Shown in pieces: positions 31,124 through 38,423 of a DNA stretch of 64,000 nucleotides. Location: positions 62,001-126,000 of the forward strand of contig JAKLKC010000009.1 of NCBI GenBank assembly GCA_023150875.1. The letters run 5' to 3'. Every line of letters starts with the position of its first letter. Position 1 is the first letter of the stretch. The notes beneath the pieces were generated by a model. The model saw only the letters and a program-made list of their open reading frames with translations, had not been told where the DNA came from and searched no databases. Both the position numbers and the translations under genes were made by a program. Source of the DNA: Myxococcota bacterium. Its GTDB lineage: Bacteria > Myxococcota_A > UBA796 > UBA9615 > JAKLKC01.

Positions 31124-34100
31124 ATGTCCGCCGACTGGCACGACGTGCTCGCCAGCCTTCCCCCCGAGGCCCACCGGGCGTGGCAGCCCGCCGAGACCCT
31201 GTCGGCGGGGTGCGGGGCCTGGGGAGAGGTCGCCGGGACGTCGGCGCGGGATCGGGGCTGGGTCGTCCTGAGGCTCAGGGCGGGGGTGCCGGGGGAGCCC
31301 CCGGGGGTCCTCGCCGCCGCCGCCTCCCGGGCCCGGCGGGTCCGGGAGGTGGAGTGCCCCCACCTCGCCGCCGTCCACGACGTGATCGAGACCCCGGCGG
31401 GCCTCGCCCTGGTGCTGGAGCGGGTCCGGGGGCGCCCCTTCGACCTCTGGCTGGCGGAGGCGGCCCCGGACCTGGCCGCCGCCCTGGACGCCCTGGGCCG
31501 GGCGGCGGCGGCGGTGGCCTCCCTCCACGGCGCCGGGATCGTCCACGCCGCCCTGTGCCCCGAGGCGGTCCGGGTCGAGGACGACGGCGGCGTCCGGGTC
31601 CACGGCGCCGCCCCCCTGCCGGACGAGCCGATGGGGGCCCGGGGGAGGCGCTTCGTGGCCCCCGAGCTGGCCGCGGGGTTCCCCCCCCTCCCCTCCGCCG
31701 ACGTCTACTCCCTGGGCCGGCTGCTGGAGGAGGCCCTGGCCGCCGTCCCGTCGCCGCCGGGCGCCGCCGGCCCCCTGCGGGCCCTGGCGACCCGGGCGCT
31801 GGGGGATCGCCGGGAGCGGCTCCCCGACGCCCGCGCCTTCCTGGAGGGGCTCATCGCCGCGTGGCCCGAAGAGTCCCCCTCCGCCCCCCGCGCCGCGGCG
31901 CCGACTCCCCCGAGGGAGGCCCTGCCCGAACTGGAGCTGGACCCCGATCCCCCCGCCCTCCCCGCGCCGCCGCCCGCCCCGCCGCCCACCCCGCCGCCCG
32001 CCCCGCCCCCCTCCCCGCCGCCTCCGCGCTCCCCCCGGGAGGCGGGCCCCACCCCCGCGCCCCGGGAGGTCCGGTGGCGGCTGCTGGGGGAGCCCTCCCG
32101 GGAGGGGCCGGTGGAGGTGCTCCTGGACGCGCTGCCGGGGCGGGCGCCGGTCCTGGACGAGCTGGCCGCGACCCTGCGCCGGGCCGCCCTGGGCCGCCGG
32201 ACCCTGTGCTGCCTGCTGGCCGGGGAGATCTCCCCGGGAGGACGGCGGGTGCGGATCTGGACGGCGCTGTCCCCCGAGGAGCTGCCCGCGGGCGCCGCCC
32301 CCGCGGACCTGCTGGCGGCGCGGATCTCCGACGCCCGCCGCGCCGGGGTGGGCTCCCGCCCCGACGGCGTCCCCCTCCACGTCGTGGGTTACGCCGTGCT
32401 GGGCGGGGATCCCCACGCTCCCCCCACCCGCCCGGGGCGACTCGACCTGGCCGTCGCCCTCCTGATGGACGGGGGCGGCGGGGCGGGGTCCCGGCGCTTC
32501 GCCCTGTACACCCGGGACGCCGGGGACGAGGGGAGGTCCCTGCCCCTCCCCGGCGCCCGGGCCGCCACCCTGGCGGATCGGGCCACGGAGGAGGCGTGGT
32601 TGCCGCTGCTCCCACCGGCCCCCCCCGTGCGCCGCCTCGCCCCGGCCCGACCCTCCCCCGCCACCGTCGTCCGCCGCGGGCCCGCCCCTCCGTCCCATCG
32701 CCGCCGGGCTCTGGTCCTGGGCGCCCTGGTGCTCCTGGCGGTGGTGGGCCTCGCCGCCGCCCTGGGCCTGGGCGCCCGGGCGCGCCCCATCACCCCCGAG
32801 GGGTTCGCGGCCACCGCTCGGCTGGAGGAGGGGACCCCCTTCTGGCGTCGGCCCCCGGGGATCGCGCCGGGCGGCGGCGACGTGCTCTACACCCTGGCCT
32901 TCGCGGAGGGCCACGATCCCCGCCGCCACCCTCCCTCGGGGTACGCCCTCCACCTCTCCCGGCCCGGGGCGCCCCCCCTGGAGGTCCCCGCCGAGGAGGT
33001 GGAGCCCGGCCTGTGGGGCTTCACCGCGGACGGGAGGGATCCCCTGTGGAGCGCAGGCGAGGGGAGGATCGCGGCGGCGCTGCGCCATCTCGGCGGCGAG
33101 CCGGTGTGGGCGGCCGATCTCCCCTTCGGCGGCGCCGAGCCCCCCGCCCCGGTGCCGCCTCCCCCGCCAGCCTCGCCACGGGTGGGGACCCCGCCCCGGC
33201 TGTCCCTGGCGGGATCGGCGGCGGGCGGGGGCGCCCCGCTGCTCCTCTCCCACCGGGACGGGGGCCGGGCCTTCGGCGAGAGGGTGACGCTGGGGGCGGA
33301 TCGCGGCGGGACGGTGTCCCTGGAGGTCCGGGCGGCGGGGCGGGCCTGCGACGGGGGCGCGCTGGAGGTGGGGCGGGGGAGCACCGACGCCACCGCCGCG
33401 GTCGTCGAGGCAGCGGGGCGTTGCTCCACCCTCCTGGCGGCCCACGGCGGCCGGGCCGAGATCCGGGCGCGGGCGGGGAGCGGAGCGGCGGCCAAGGCCG
33501 AGATCGTGTGGGCCGACGACTGGTTCCAGCCCCTCCCCCGGGGCGAGGTACCCCGGCGGGGGGCGGACCTGCTGGGCCGGATCCGGCTGCGGGGCGCCTT
33601 CACCGCCGGGGAGCTCCGGGCCCGGGTCAGTGGCCGGGAGGTCCAGGGCGCCGCCCTGGCGCTCCCGCGCCCGGGGTGGATCGACCAGGACGTCACCACC
33701 GAGGTGGAGAAGCTGCTCCGGGACGCCGAGGCCCTGGGGGTGGACCTGGAGGGGCCCCCCGTGGTCCGCCTGGAACTGCTGGCCGGGGCTGCCCGCCTCG
33801 GGATCGACCTGGTGCGCGCGGACCTCGCCGACGGGCCCCGGCTGCTCCGGGAGGGGGCGTGGAGGCTCCTGTGCGTCTCGGCCCGGGACGCCGCCGGGGT
33901 CCCGGCGGAGGGGATCGCGGTCTTCGTGGACGGGTGGGGGCGGGTGGAGGCGGCCCCGGACTGCGCCTCCCCCGAGAGGTTCCGGCGCGTGTGGCCCGAG
34001 GAGGTGCGGGTGGGCCTCGCCCCTGCGGGCGGCCTTCTCGTCCAGGCCCGCGCCCGGGTGGGGACCCGGAGGGCGGTGGCGCTGGAGTGCCGCACGGGCG

Positions 34101-34201
34101 GGGCGGAGACGGGCGGGATCGGCTGCCTCCCCCGGGAGGTGGCCGTGGAGGGCGAGGCGTGGGCGGAGCGGGTGCTCTCCATCCTGAGGAGCGGGACGTG
34201 A
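31124..34201 (+). CDS. Predicted pseudokinase with degenerate JAB-like domain and one transmembrane segment
   Basis: About 1,025 residues from ATG 31124 (ATG 31064 is an alternative). Residues 10-265 have a Ser/Thr kinase fold (HGAGIVHAALCPEAVRV, APELAAGF, SADVYSLGRLLEEAL), but HRD reads HAA, DFG reads HGA and the VAIK lysine is absent, so it is predicted inactive. A Pro-rich linker leads to a segment (TLCCLLAGEISPGGRRVRIW ... LHVVGYAVLGGDPHAPPTRPGRLDLAV) that looks like a JAB/MPN domain lacking the H-x-H metal ligands. One membrane helix (ALVLGALVLLAVVGLAAALG) and a large C-terminal domain of unknown fold follow. It is the first gene of the operon and overlaps the ATPase gene by GTGA. It could be a scaffold or signal sensor for assembly. 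Confidence 0.72.
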   Translation: MSADWHDVLASLPPEAHRAWQPAETLSAGCGAWGEVAGTSARDRGWVVLRLRAGVPGEPPGVLAAAASRARRVREVECPHLAAVHDVIETPAGLALVLERVRGRPFDLWLAEAAPDLAAALDALGRAAAAVASLHGAGIVHAALCPEAVRVEDDGGVRVHGAAPLPDEPMGARGRRFVAPELAAGFPPLPSADVYSLGRLLEEALAAVPSPPGAAGPLRALATRALGDRRERLPDARAFLEGLIAAWPEESPSAPRAAAPTPPREALPELELDPDPPALPAPPPAPPPTPPPAPPPSPPPPRSPREAGPTPAPREVRWRLLGEPSREGPVEVLLDALPGRAPVLDELAATLRRAALGRRTLCCLLAGEISPGGRRVRIWTALSPEELPAGAAPADLLAARISDARRAGVGSRPDGVPLHVVGYAVLGGDPHAPPTRPGRLDLAVALLMDGGGGAGSRRFALYTRDAGDEGRSLPLPGARAATLADRATEEAWLPLLPPAPPVRRLAPARPSPATVVRRGPAPPSHRRRALVLGALVLLAVVGLAAALGLGARARPITPEGFAATARLEEGTPFWRRPPGIAPGGGDVLYTLAFAEGHDPRRHPPSGYALHLSRPGAPPLEVPAEEVEPGLWGFTADGRDPLWSAGEGRIAAALRHLGGEPVWAADLPFGGAEPPAPVPPPPPASPRVGTPPRLSLAGSAAGGGAPLLLSHRDGGRAFGERVTLGADRGGTVSLEVRAAGRACDGGALEVGRGSTDATAAVVEAAGRCSTLLAAHGGRAEIRARAGSGAAAKAEIVWADDWFQPLPRGEVPRRGADLLGRIRLRGAFTAGELRARVSGREVQGAALALPRPGWIDQDVTTEVEKLLRDAEALGVDLEGPPVVRLELLAGAARLGIDLVRADLADGPRLLREGAWRLLCVSARDAAGVPAEGIAVFVDGWGRVEAAPDCASPERFRRVWPEEVRVGLAPAGGLLVQARARVGTRRAVALECRTGGAETGGIGCLPREVAVEGEAWAERVLSILRSGT

Positions 34202-35802
34202 CGGCGGATCCCGCTCCGCTCCAGGCGGATCCCGAGGGGGGCGCGGACGACCCGCGGCTGCGCGCGCTGTCGGAGCGGGCGTCGAGGCTCGCCCGGGCGC
34301 TGGGGGCTTCGGCTCCACGGCCCGGGCCCCTCGTGCCGGTGCCCCTGGCCGCGGCGATGCCCGAGCCGCTCCGCCGCCTCGCGGGGCGCCTGGGCCTCGA
34401 CCCCCTCGAGGGGGAGGTCCTGCGCCTCGTCGCCTCCGCCGACCTCGATCCCCGCGCCGGTCCCGCGTGGGTGGCGTGGAGGGGGGGCGGATCGCCACGG
34501 CCCTCCACCCACGACCTGGTCGCGTTCCTCGCGCCCGTCTCGCCCCCCGAGGCCGTGCTGGTGCGGCTCGCCCCGGGGGGCCGACTGCGCCGCTCCGGCG
34601 TCCTGGCGGGGCCCGAGCCGTCGTCGCCGGGCACCGGGGCCCCCCTCCTGGCGGAGCCGCTGCGGGCCGCGGACGCGGCGGTGGCGGCGGTGCTGGGGTG
34701 GACGGCGGTGGACCGGTCCCTCGCGGGGAAGGCGTCGGTGGCGGAGGGGGCCGAGGGAGGGATCGCCGTGCGCCCCGCGGCCCTGCTCACCGATCCCGAA
34801 GCCCCGGATCGGGCCCTGCGGATCGCCCGGGACTCCGCCCTGTTGGGGCTGCCGGTCACGGTGGAGGGCGAGGACGGACGGCCCTTCGCGCGCCTGCCGG
34901 TTCCGGTGACCGCCGAAGCCGTCCTGGACGCCTGCCGCCGCGCCTCCCGCGCCGACGCCGGCCCCCTCGCCCGGCGGGTCCACCCCCGCCTGGGGTGGGA
35001 CGACCTGGTGGTGTCCGAGGCCGCCTGCCGCCAGCTCCGGGCGCTGTGCGCCGTCCACGAGCACCGGGGGCGGGTGCTGGACGGCTGGGGCTTCGGGCGG
35101 CGGGGAAGGGGGAGGGGGGCCCGGGGGCTGTTCTGCGGGCCGCCGGGCACCGGCAAGACCCTCGCCGCCGAGGTCGTCGCCCACCAGCTCGGGATGGACC
35201 TCCTCCACGTGGACGTCTCCCAGTGCGTGAGCAAGTGGCTGGGGGAGACCGAGAAGAACCTGTCCCGGGCCTTCGAGGCCGCCGAGGCGATCCCCGCGGT
35301 CCTGTTCTTCGACGAGGCGGACGCCCTGTTCGGCGAGAGGACCCGGGCGGCGAGCGCCCAGGACCGCTACGCCAACCTCGAGGTCGCCTTCCTGCTCCAG
35401 CGGATCGAGGCCTCCGACGCCGTGGTGCTCCTGGCCACCAACCTGCGGCGGAACCTGGACGACGCCTTCGTGCGGCGCCTGCACCAGGTGGTGGAATTCC
35501 CCAGTCCCGACGCGATGTTGCGCGCCCGGCTGTGGCGGCGGGAGCTCCCCCCCGAGGCCCCCTTCGACCCCGACGTGGACCCCGAGGACCTGGGGCGACG
35601 CTTCCCCCTCGCCGGGGGTTCCATCCGCAACGCCGCCCTCAAGGCGGCCTTCGGGGCCGCGGCGGAGGACCGGGCGATCACCCGGCGCGACCTGTTCGCC
35701 GCCGTCGCCGCGGAGGTCCGGGCGGGGGGCCGCGTGCCGGACCGGGCGGCGTTCGCGCCCTTCGACGACCTGCTGGACGACGTCCGCCCGGAGGGGGTGT
35801 GA
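34198..35802 (+). CDS. AAA+ ATPase of the eCIS (Afp15-like) type
   Basis: A 534-residue protein with a variable N-terminal region (about 1-290) and a C-terminal AAA+ module: Walker A GPPGTGKT near residue 315, then VDVSQCVSKWLGETEKNLSRAFEAAEA, Walker B AVLFFDEADALFGERT, sensor ATNLRRNLDDAFVRRLHQVVEFPSPD. This combination matches the ATPase that accompanies extracellular contractile injection systems and related phage-tail-like particles, though similar ATPases occur elsewhere. The start is GTG 34198 in a GTGA overlap with the pseudokinase gene, and the end overlaps the next gene in the same way. It probably remodels or assembles a particle component. No sheath or tube gene is in the window. 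Confidence 0.85.
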   Translation: MTADPAPLQADPEGGADDPRLRALSERASRLARALGASAPRPGPLVPVPLAAAMPEPLRRLAGRLGLDPLEGEVLRLVASADLDPRAGPAWVAWRGGGSPRPSTHDLVAFLAPVSPPEAVLVRLAPGGRLRRSGVLAGPEPSSPGTGAPLLAEPLRAADAAVAAVLGWTAVDRSLAGKASVAEGAEGGIAVRPAALLTDPEAPDRALRIARDSALLGLPVTVEGEDGRPFARLPVPVTAEAVLDACRRASRADAGPLARRVHPRLGWDDLVVSEAACRQLRALCAVHEHRGRVLDGWGFGRRGRGRGARGLFCGPPGTGKTLAAEVVAHQLGMDLLHVDVSQCVSKWLGETEKNLSRAFEAAEAIPAVLFFDEADALFGERTRAASAQDRYANLEVAFLLQRIEASDAVVLLATNLRRNLDDAFVRRLHQVVEFPSPDAMLRARLWRRELPPEAPFDPDVDPEDLGRRFPLAGGSIRNAALKAAFGAAAEDRAITRRDLFAAVAAEVRAGGRVPDRAAFAPFDDLLDDVRPEGV

Positions 35803-36770
35803 ACGCCCCGGGACGAGGGGGCGGAGGCGATCTCCGCCTGGCGGAAGCCCTCGTCGTGCCGGGGGCCGGGCCGGTCTACGCGCCGCTCCTGGCGGCCCTG
35901 GGGGTGGCCGCCGGCGCCTGCCTCGCGGTCCTCCCCGGGCTGTCGAGCGCCCTGGCCGCGACCCCGGCGGAGGCGGGGTTCCTCGGCGCCGCGTGGGTGG
36001 GGGCGGCGACGGGCGGCGCCGCGGCGGCCGTCCGGACCCGCGCCCGCGCTCCCCGGCGGAGGGGACCGCCCCCCGCCGTGACCGGCGCCGCCACCGGGGC
36101 CGCCGCCGGCGCCCTGGGCCTCGCCGCGGCGGGGATCGCCTGGGGGTGGAGCCACGCCGCGTGGCCGACGCACTTCGGGGCGACCCTGGCCGGGTCCGCG
36201 GCGGTGGGGGGCGCGCTGCTGGGGATCGGGGCGGGGGCGGCGCTGGGGGCCCGGGCCAGCCTCGCCGCCGCGGGGATCGGGGCCCTCGCCGCCGCGGCCC
36301 TGGCGGCCCTGGGGCCGGTGCCCGGCGCGGCGGCGGGGATGGACGCCGGGGTGGCCCTCGCCTTCGGGACGTGGCCGGGGGCCGTGGCCCTCGCGGCGGG
36401 GGCGAGCCTCGCCGCGGTGCTCGCGCCCTCCTCCGGTCCCTGGATCGGGGTGCGGAGCGGCCGGCGCGCGGGGTGGGTGGCGCCGGTCCCGGAGGGGGGG
36501 CTCCGCCTGGGGAGCAGCAAGCGGCTGAGCGACCTGTACCTGCCCGCCTCCGAGGGGGTGGCGCCCCGCCACGCCGAGGTCCGCCGCGTGAGGGGGATCC
36601 TGGTGCTCACGTCGCTGTGCGGGGGCGAGCATGGCGTGAACGTGGACTCCGGCGGAAGGGTCCAGGCGGCCCCCGGCGGCACCCGCGTCCCCCTCGCCCC
36701 CGGGGACCGGATCGAGCTGCGGGGGCCCGAGGGGAGCGTCTGGTTGGACGTGGGGGGAGCGGGGCCATGA
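35799..36770 (+). CDS. Multi-pass membrane protein with C-terminal FHA-like domain
   Basis: A 323-residue protein starting at GTG 35799 (GTGA overlap). The first two thirds contain about five to six Ala/Gly-rich membrane helices (VYAPLLAALGVAAGACLAVLPGL, PAVTGAATGAAAGALGLAAAGIA, LAGSAAVGGALLGIGAGAALGA and others). The last 100 residues form an FHA-like fold: GGLRLGSSKRLSDLYLPASEGVAPRHAEVRRVRGILVLTSL, with the conserved G-S and RHAEV positions. FHA domains read phosphothreonine, yet the nearby kinase looks inactive, so either another kinase supplies the signal or the interaction is phospho-independent. It is a good candidate for the membrane anchor of the system. Confidence 0.75.
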   Translation: MNAPGRGGGGDLRLAEALVVPGAGPVYAPLLAALGVAAGACLAVLPGLSSALAATPAEAGFLGAAWVGAATGGAAAAVRTRARAPRRRGPPPAVTGAATGAAAGALGLAAAGIAWGWSHAAWPTHFGATLAGSAAVGGALLGIGAGAALGARASLAAAGIGALAAAALAALGPVPGAAAGMDAGVALAFGTWPGAVALAAGASLAAVLAPSSGPWIGVRSGRRAGWVAPVPEGGLRLGSSKRLSDLYLPASEGVAPRHAEVRRVRGILVLTSLCGGEHGVNVDSGGRVQAAPGGTRVPLAPGDRIELRGPEGSVWLDVGGAGP

Positions 36771-37912
36771 GGGGGGATCCCCACGTCGCCCGCGGAGACT
36801 CCCGGGGCGGGTCGCAGGCGGCGCCTCCTCCCGAAGGCTCCGCCGTCGCGCCGTCGCCGGACGGGGGCCCGCGGGCTCGGGGCGGGGTGGCCGCGGCGGT
36901 GCTCCTGTTCGCGTCCCTGGCGGCCGCCCCCGCCGCGGGGGAGGGTCCGGAGCGCGCGCCCCCGGGCGGGGAGCCCCGGACTCCGGCGGCGACGGTGGAC
37001 CTGGCGGAGCGGCGTCCCGCTCCCGCCCTCCTCGCCCCGGGGGGGGCCGCCGGTGCGCCCGCCCTGGTGGCGGTGGTGGCCCCTCCCGAGCCCTGCCCCG
37101 GCCCGCCCGTCGCCCCCGCCGCGGGACCCGGAGGGGGAGCCGGATCCCCCGGGACCTGCCTGTGGATCGTGGTCGCCGATGCGGGAGGGACACCGCGGAC
37201 GGACCTGGGCGGGCGCCCGCTGCGGGTGAAGACCCGGGGGGCCTCGTGGACCTCCGGCTCGGGGCTGGAGGTCCGGTCTCCCGATCCCGAGGGAGGGCGC
37301 CCGGTGGTGGCCCGGATCCGGGCGGCCCGCGCCGCGGCGGGGATCGTGCCGGGCGTGGTCGGGCGGCTGGGCGAGGCGGGGATCGTCGCCCTGACGGACG
37401 CTCCGGGCCGGCCGGTCCCGGGACCGCCCCGGGGCTCCGTCCCCGTCCTGGTGGACCTTTCCCACCCCCCGGAAGAGGCGGGCCCCGAGTGGGGATGGAA
37501 CGCCGCCCGGGTCCGGATCGCCCGGGGAGCGGAGCCGCAGACCCGCGTAGGACCGCCGGATCCCGGCTGGCGCGCCCACCTGCTCCTCCCCGATCTCCAG
37601 GTCGCCCCCGAGGCGGTGGCCCGGGCCCTGGCGCCCCTCCGCGGGGCGTTCCGCGTGAGGGTGCCCGCGGTCCTCCCCCCGGACGGCCTCCTGCGGGTCG
37701 AGCTCCTCCCCCCTCCCGCGGAGGTCCCGGCGCCGGAGCCGGGCGCGGGGGGCGGGGCGACGGGGATCGAGGGGTTCCCGGCCCGGTGGGCGCTGCTGTG
37801 CGCCCTGGCCTGGGCCCTGCTCCTGCCGGCGGCGCTCCCCCGCACGGCCCCCCCATCCCCGGCCGGGGATCCCCCGCCGCCGGGGCGTCCCGCAGAGGAG
37901 GAGGTCCGATGA
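36767..37912 (+). CDS. Membrane-anchored extracytoplasmic protein of unknown function
   Basis: A 381-residue protein beginning in an ATGA overlap. An N-terminal basic region is followed by a hydrophobic segment (GGVAAAVLLFASLAAAPAAGE, about 35-60) and a second one near the C-terminus (WALLCALAWALLLPAALPRTA). The middle is a Pro/Gly-rich linker and a beta-rich region including CLWIVVADAGGTPRTDLGGRPLRVKT and SVPVLVDLSHPPEEAG. I do not recognise the fold. The layout suggests a protein held in the envelope with most of its mass outside the cytoplasm. Its tight coupling to the FHA and spike genes suggests a structural role in the same machine. Confidence 0.6.
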   Translation: MRGDPHVARGDSRGGSQAAPPPEGSAVAPSPDGGPRARGGVAAAVLLFASLAAAPAAGEGPERAPPGGEPRTPAATVDLAERRPAPALLAPGGAAGAPALVAVVAPPEPCPGPPVAPAAGPGGGAGSPGTCLWIVVADAGGTPRTDLGGRPLRVKTRGASWTSGSGLEVRSPDPEGGRPVVARIRAARAAAGIVPGVVGRLGEAGIVALTDAPGRPVPGPPRGSVPVLVDLSHPPEEAGPEWGWNAARVRIARGAEPQTRVGPPDPGWRAHLLLPDLQVAPEAVARALAPLRGAFRVRVPAVLPPDGLLRVELLPPPAEVPAPEPGAGGGATGIEGFPARWALLCALAWALLLPAALPRTAPPSPAGDPPPPGRPAEEEVR

Positions 37913-38094
37913 TCCCGCCCCCACCCGATCCCTCGCCCGGGGAGGTCGCGTCCCTCCCCATCGCGGCCCCTCCCGGGCCGCCCTCCCCCGGCGCGCCCCG
38001 GGCCGAGTGGGTGGAGTTCCTGGCCGAGGCCGTCCTGACCCGGCTCCTCCGGGAAGAGGCGGCCACCTCCGAGGCCCGGGGAGAGGCCCGATGA
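37909..38094 (+). CDS. Small protein of 61 residues in the injection-system-like operon
   Basis: MIPPPPDPSPGEVASLP begins a Pro-rich N-terminus, and EWVEFLAEAVLTRLLREEAATSEARGEAR forms a C-terminal amphipathic helix. The start and stop both lie in ATGA overlaps with neighbouring genes, the best evidence that the frame is real. A similar short helix ends the 849-residue protein two genes later (SWVDDVYRAVLRRMAEERERL), so both may dock to one partner. No family is recognised. Confidence 0.6.
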   Translation: MIPPPPDPSPGEVASLPIAAPPGPPSPGAPRAEWVEFLAEAVLTRLLREEAATSEARGEAR

Positions 38095-38423
38095 GCCCCG
38101 GCGCGGGGACGGATCCCTCCCCGGCGGCGGCCCCCGGAGCGGGCGGGGGTGGTTCCGGCGAGGTCCGGGTGGAGCTGCTGCCGGGGCTGAGCCTCGCCCT
38201 GAGGCTGGAGCCCGGCGGCGTCTTGAGGGTGGCGGTCCTTGCCTCGCCGGAGGTCCGCGCCCTGCGCGTGGAGGTCCCCCCCCTGGAGGTGGCCGCCGCG
38301 GGGAGCCTGGTCCTGCGGGGGGAGGCGGTGGAGATCGCCTCCGGGACCCACCTGGACGCCCGCGCCGAGGGGCAGGTCCGGCTGTGGGGCGAGGACGTCG
38401 TGGAGGACCCTCAGGGCCGATGA
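38091..38423 (+). CDS. Small beta-rich protein of 110 residues in the injection-system-like operon
   Basis: After a disordered Gly/Ala/Pro start the sequence alternates as expected of a compact beta-sandwich: VRVELLPGLSLALRLEPGGVLRVAVLASPEVRALRVEVPPLEVAAAGSLVLRGEAVEIASGTHLDARAEGQVRLWG. Start and stop are both ATGA overlaps. Spike-associated or baseplate-like small proteins have this look, but I have no family match. The repeated E-V-x-x-x-G pattern resembles the beta-helix tail of the spike protein encoded downstream. Confidence 0.58.
   Translation: MSPGAGTDPSPAAAPGAGGGGSGEVRVELLPGLSLALRLEPGGVLRVAVLASPEVRALRVEVPPLEVAAAGSLVLRGEAVEIASGTHLDARAEGQVRLWGEDVVEDPQGR

Noticed and set aside
31134-31149. 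A sigma-54-like sequence TGGCACGACGTGCTCG near the start of the pseudokinase gene
   Set aside because: The -12 element lacks TT and the site lies inside the coding sequence, so it is probably chance.
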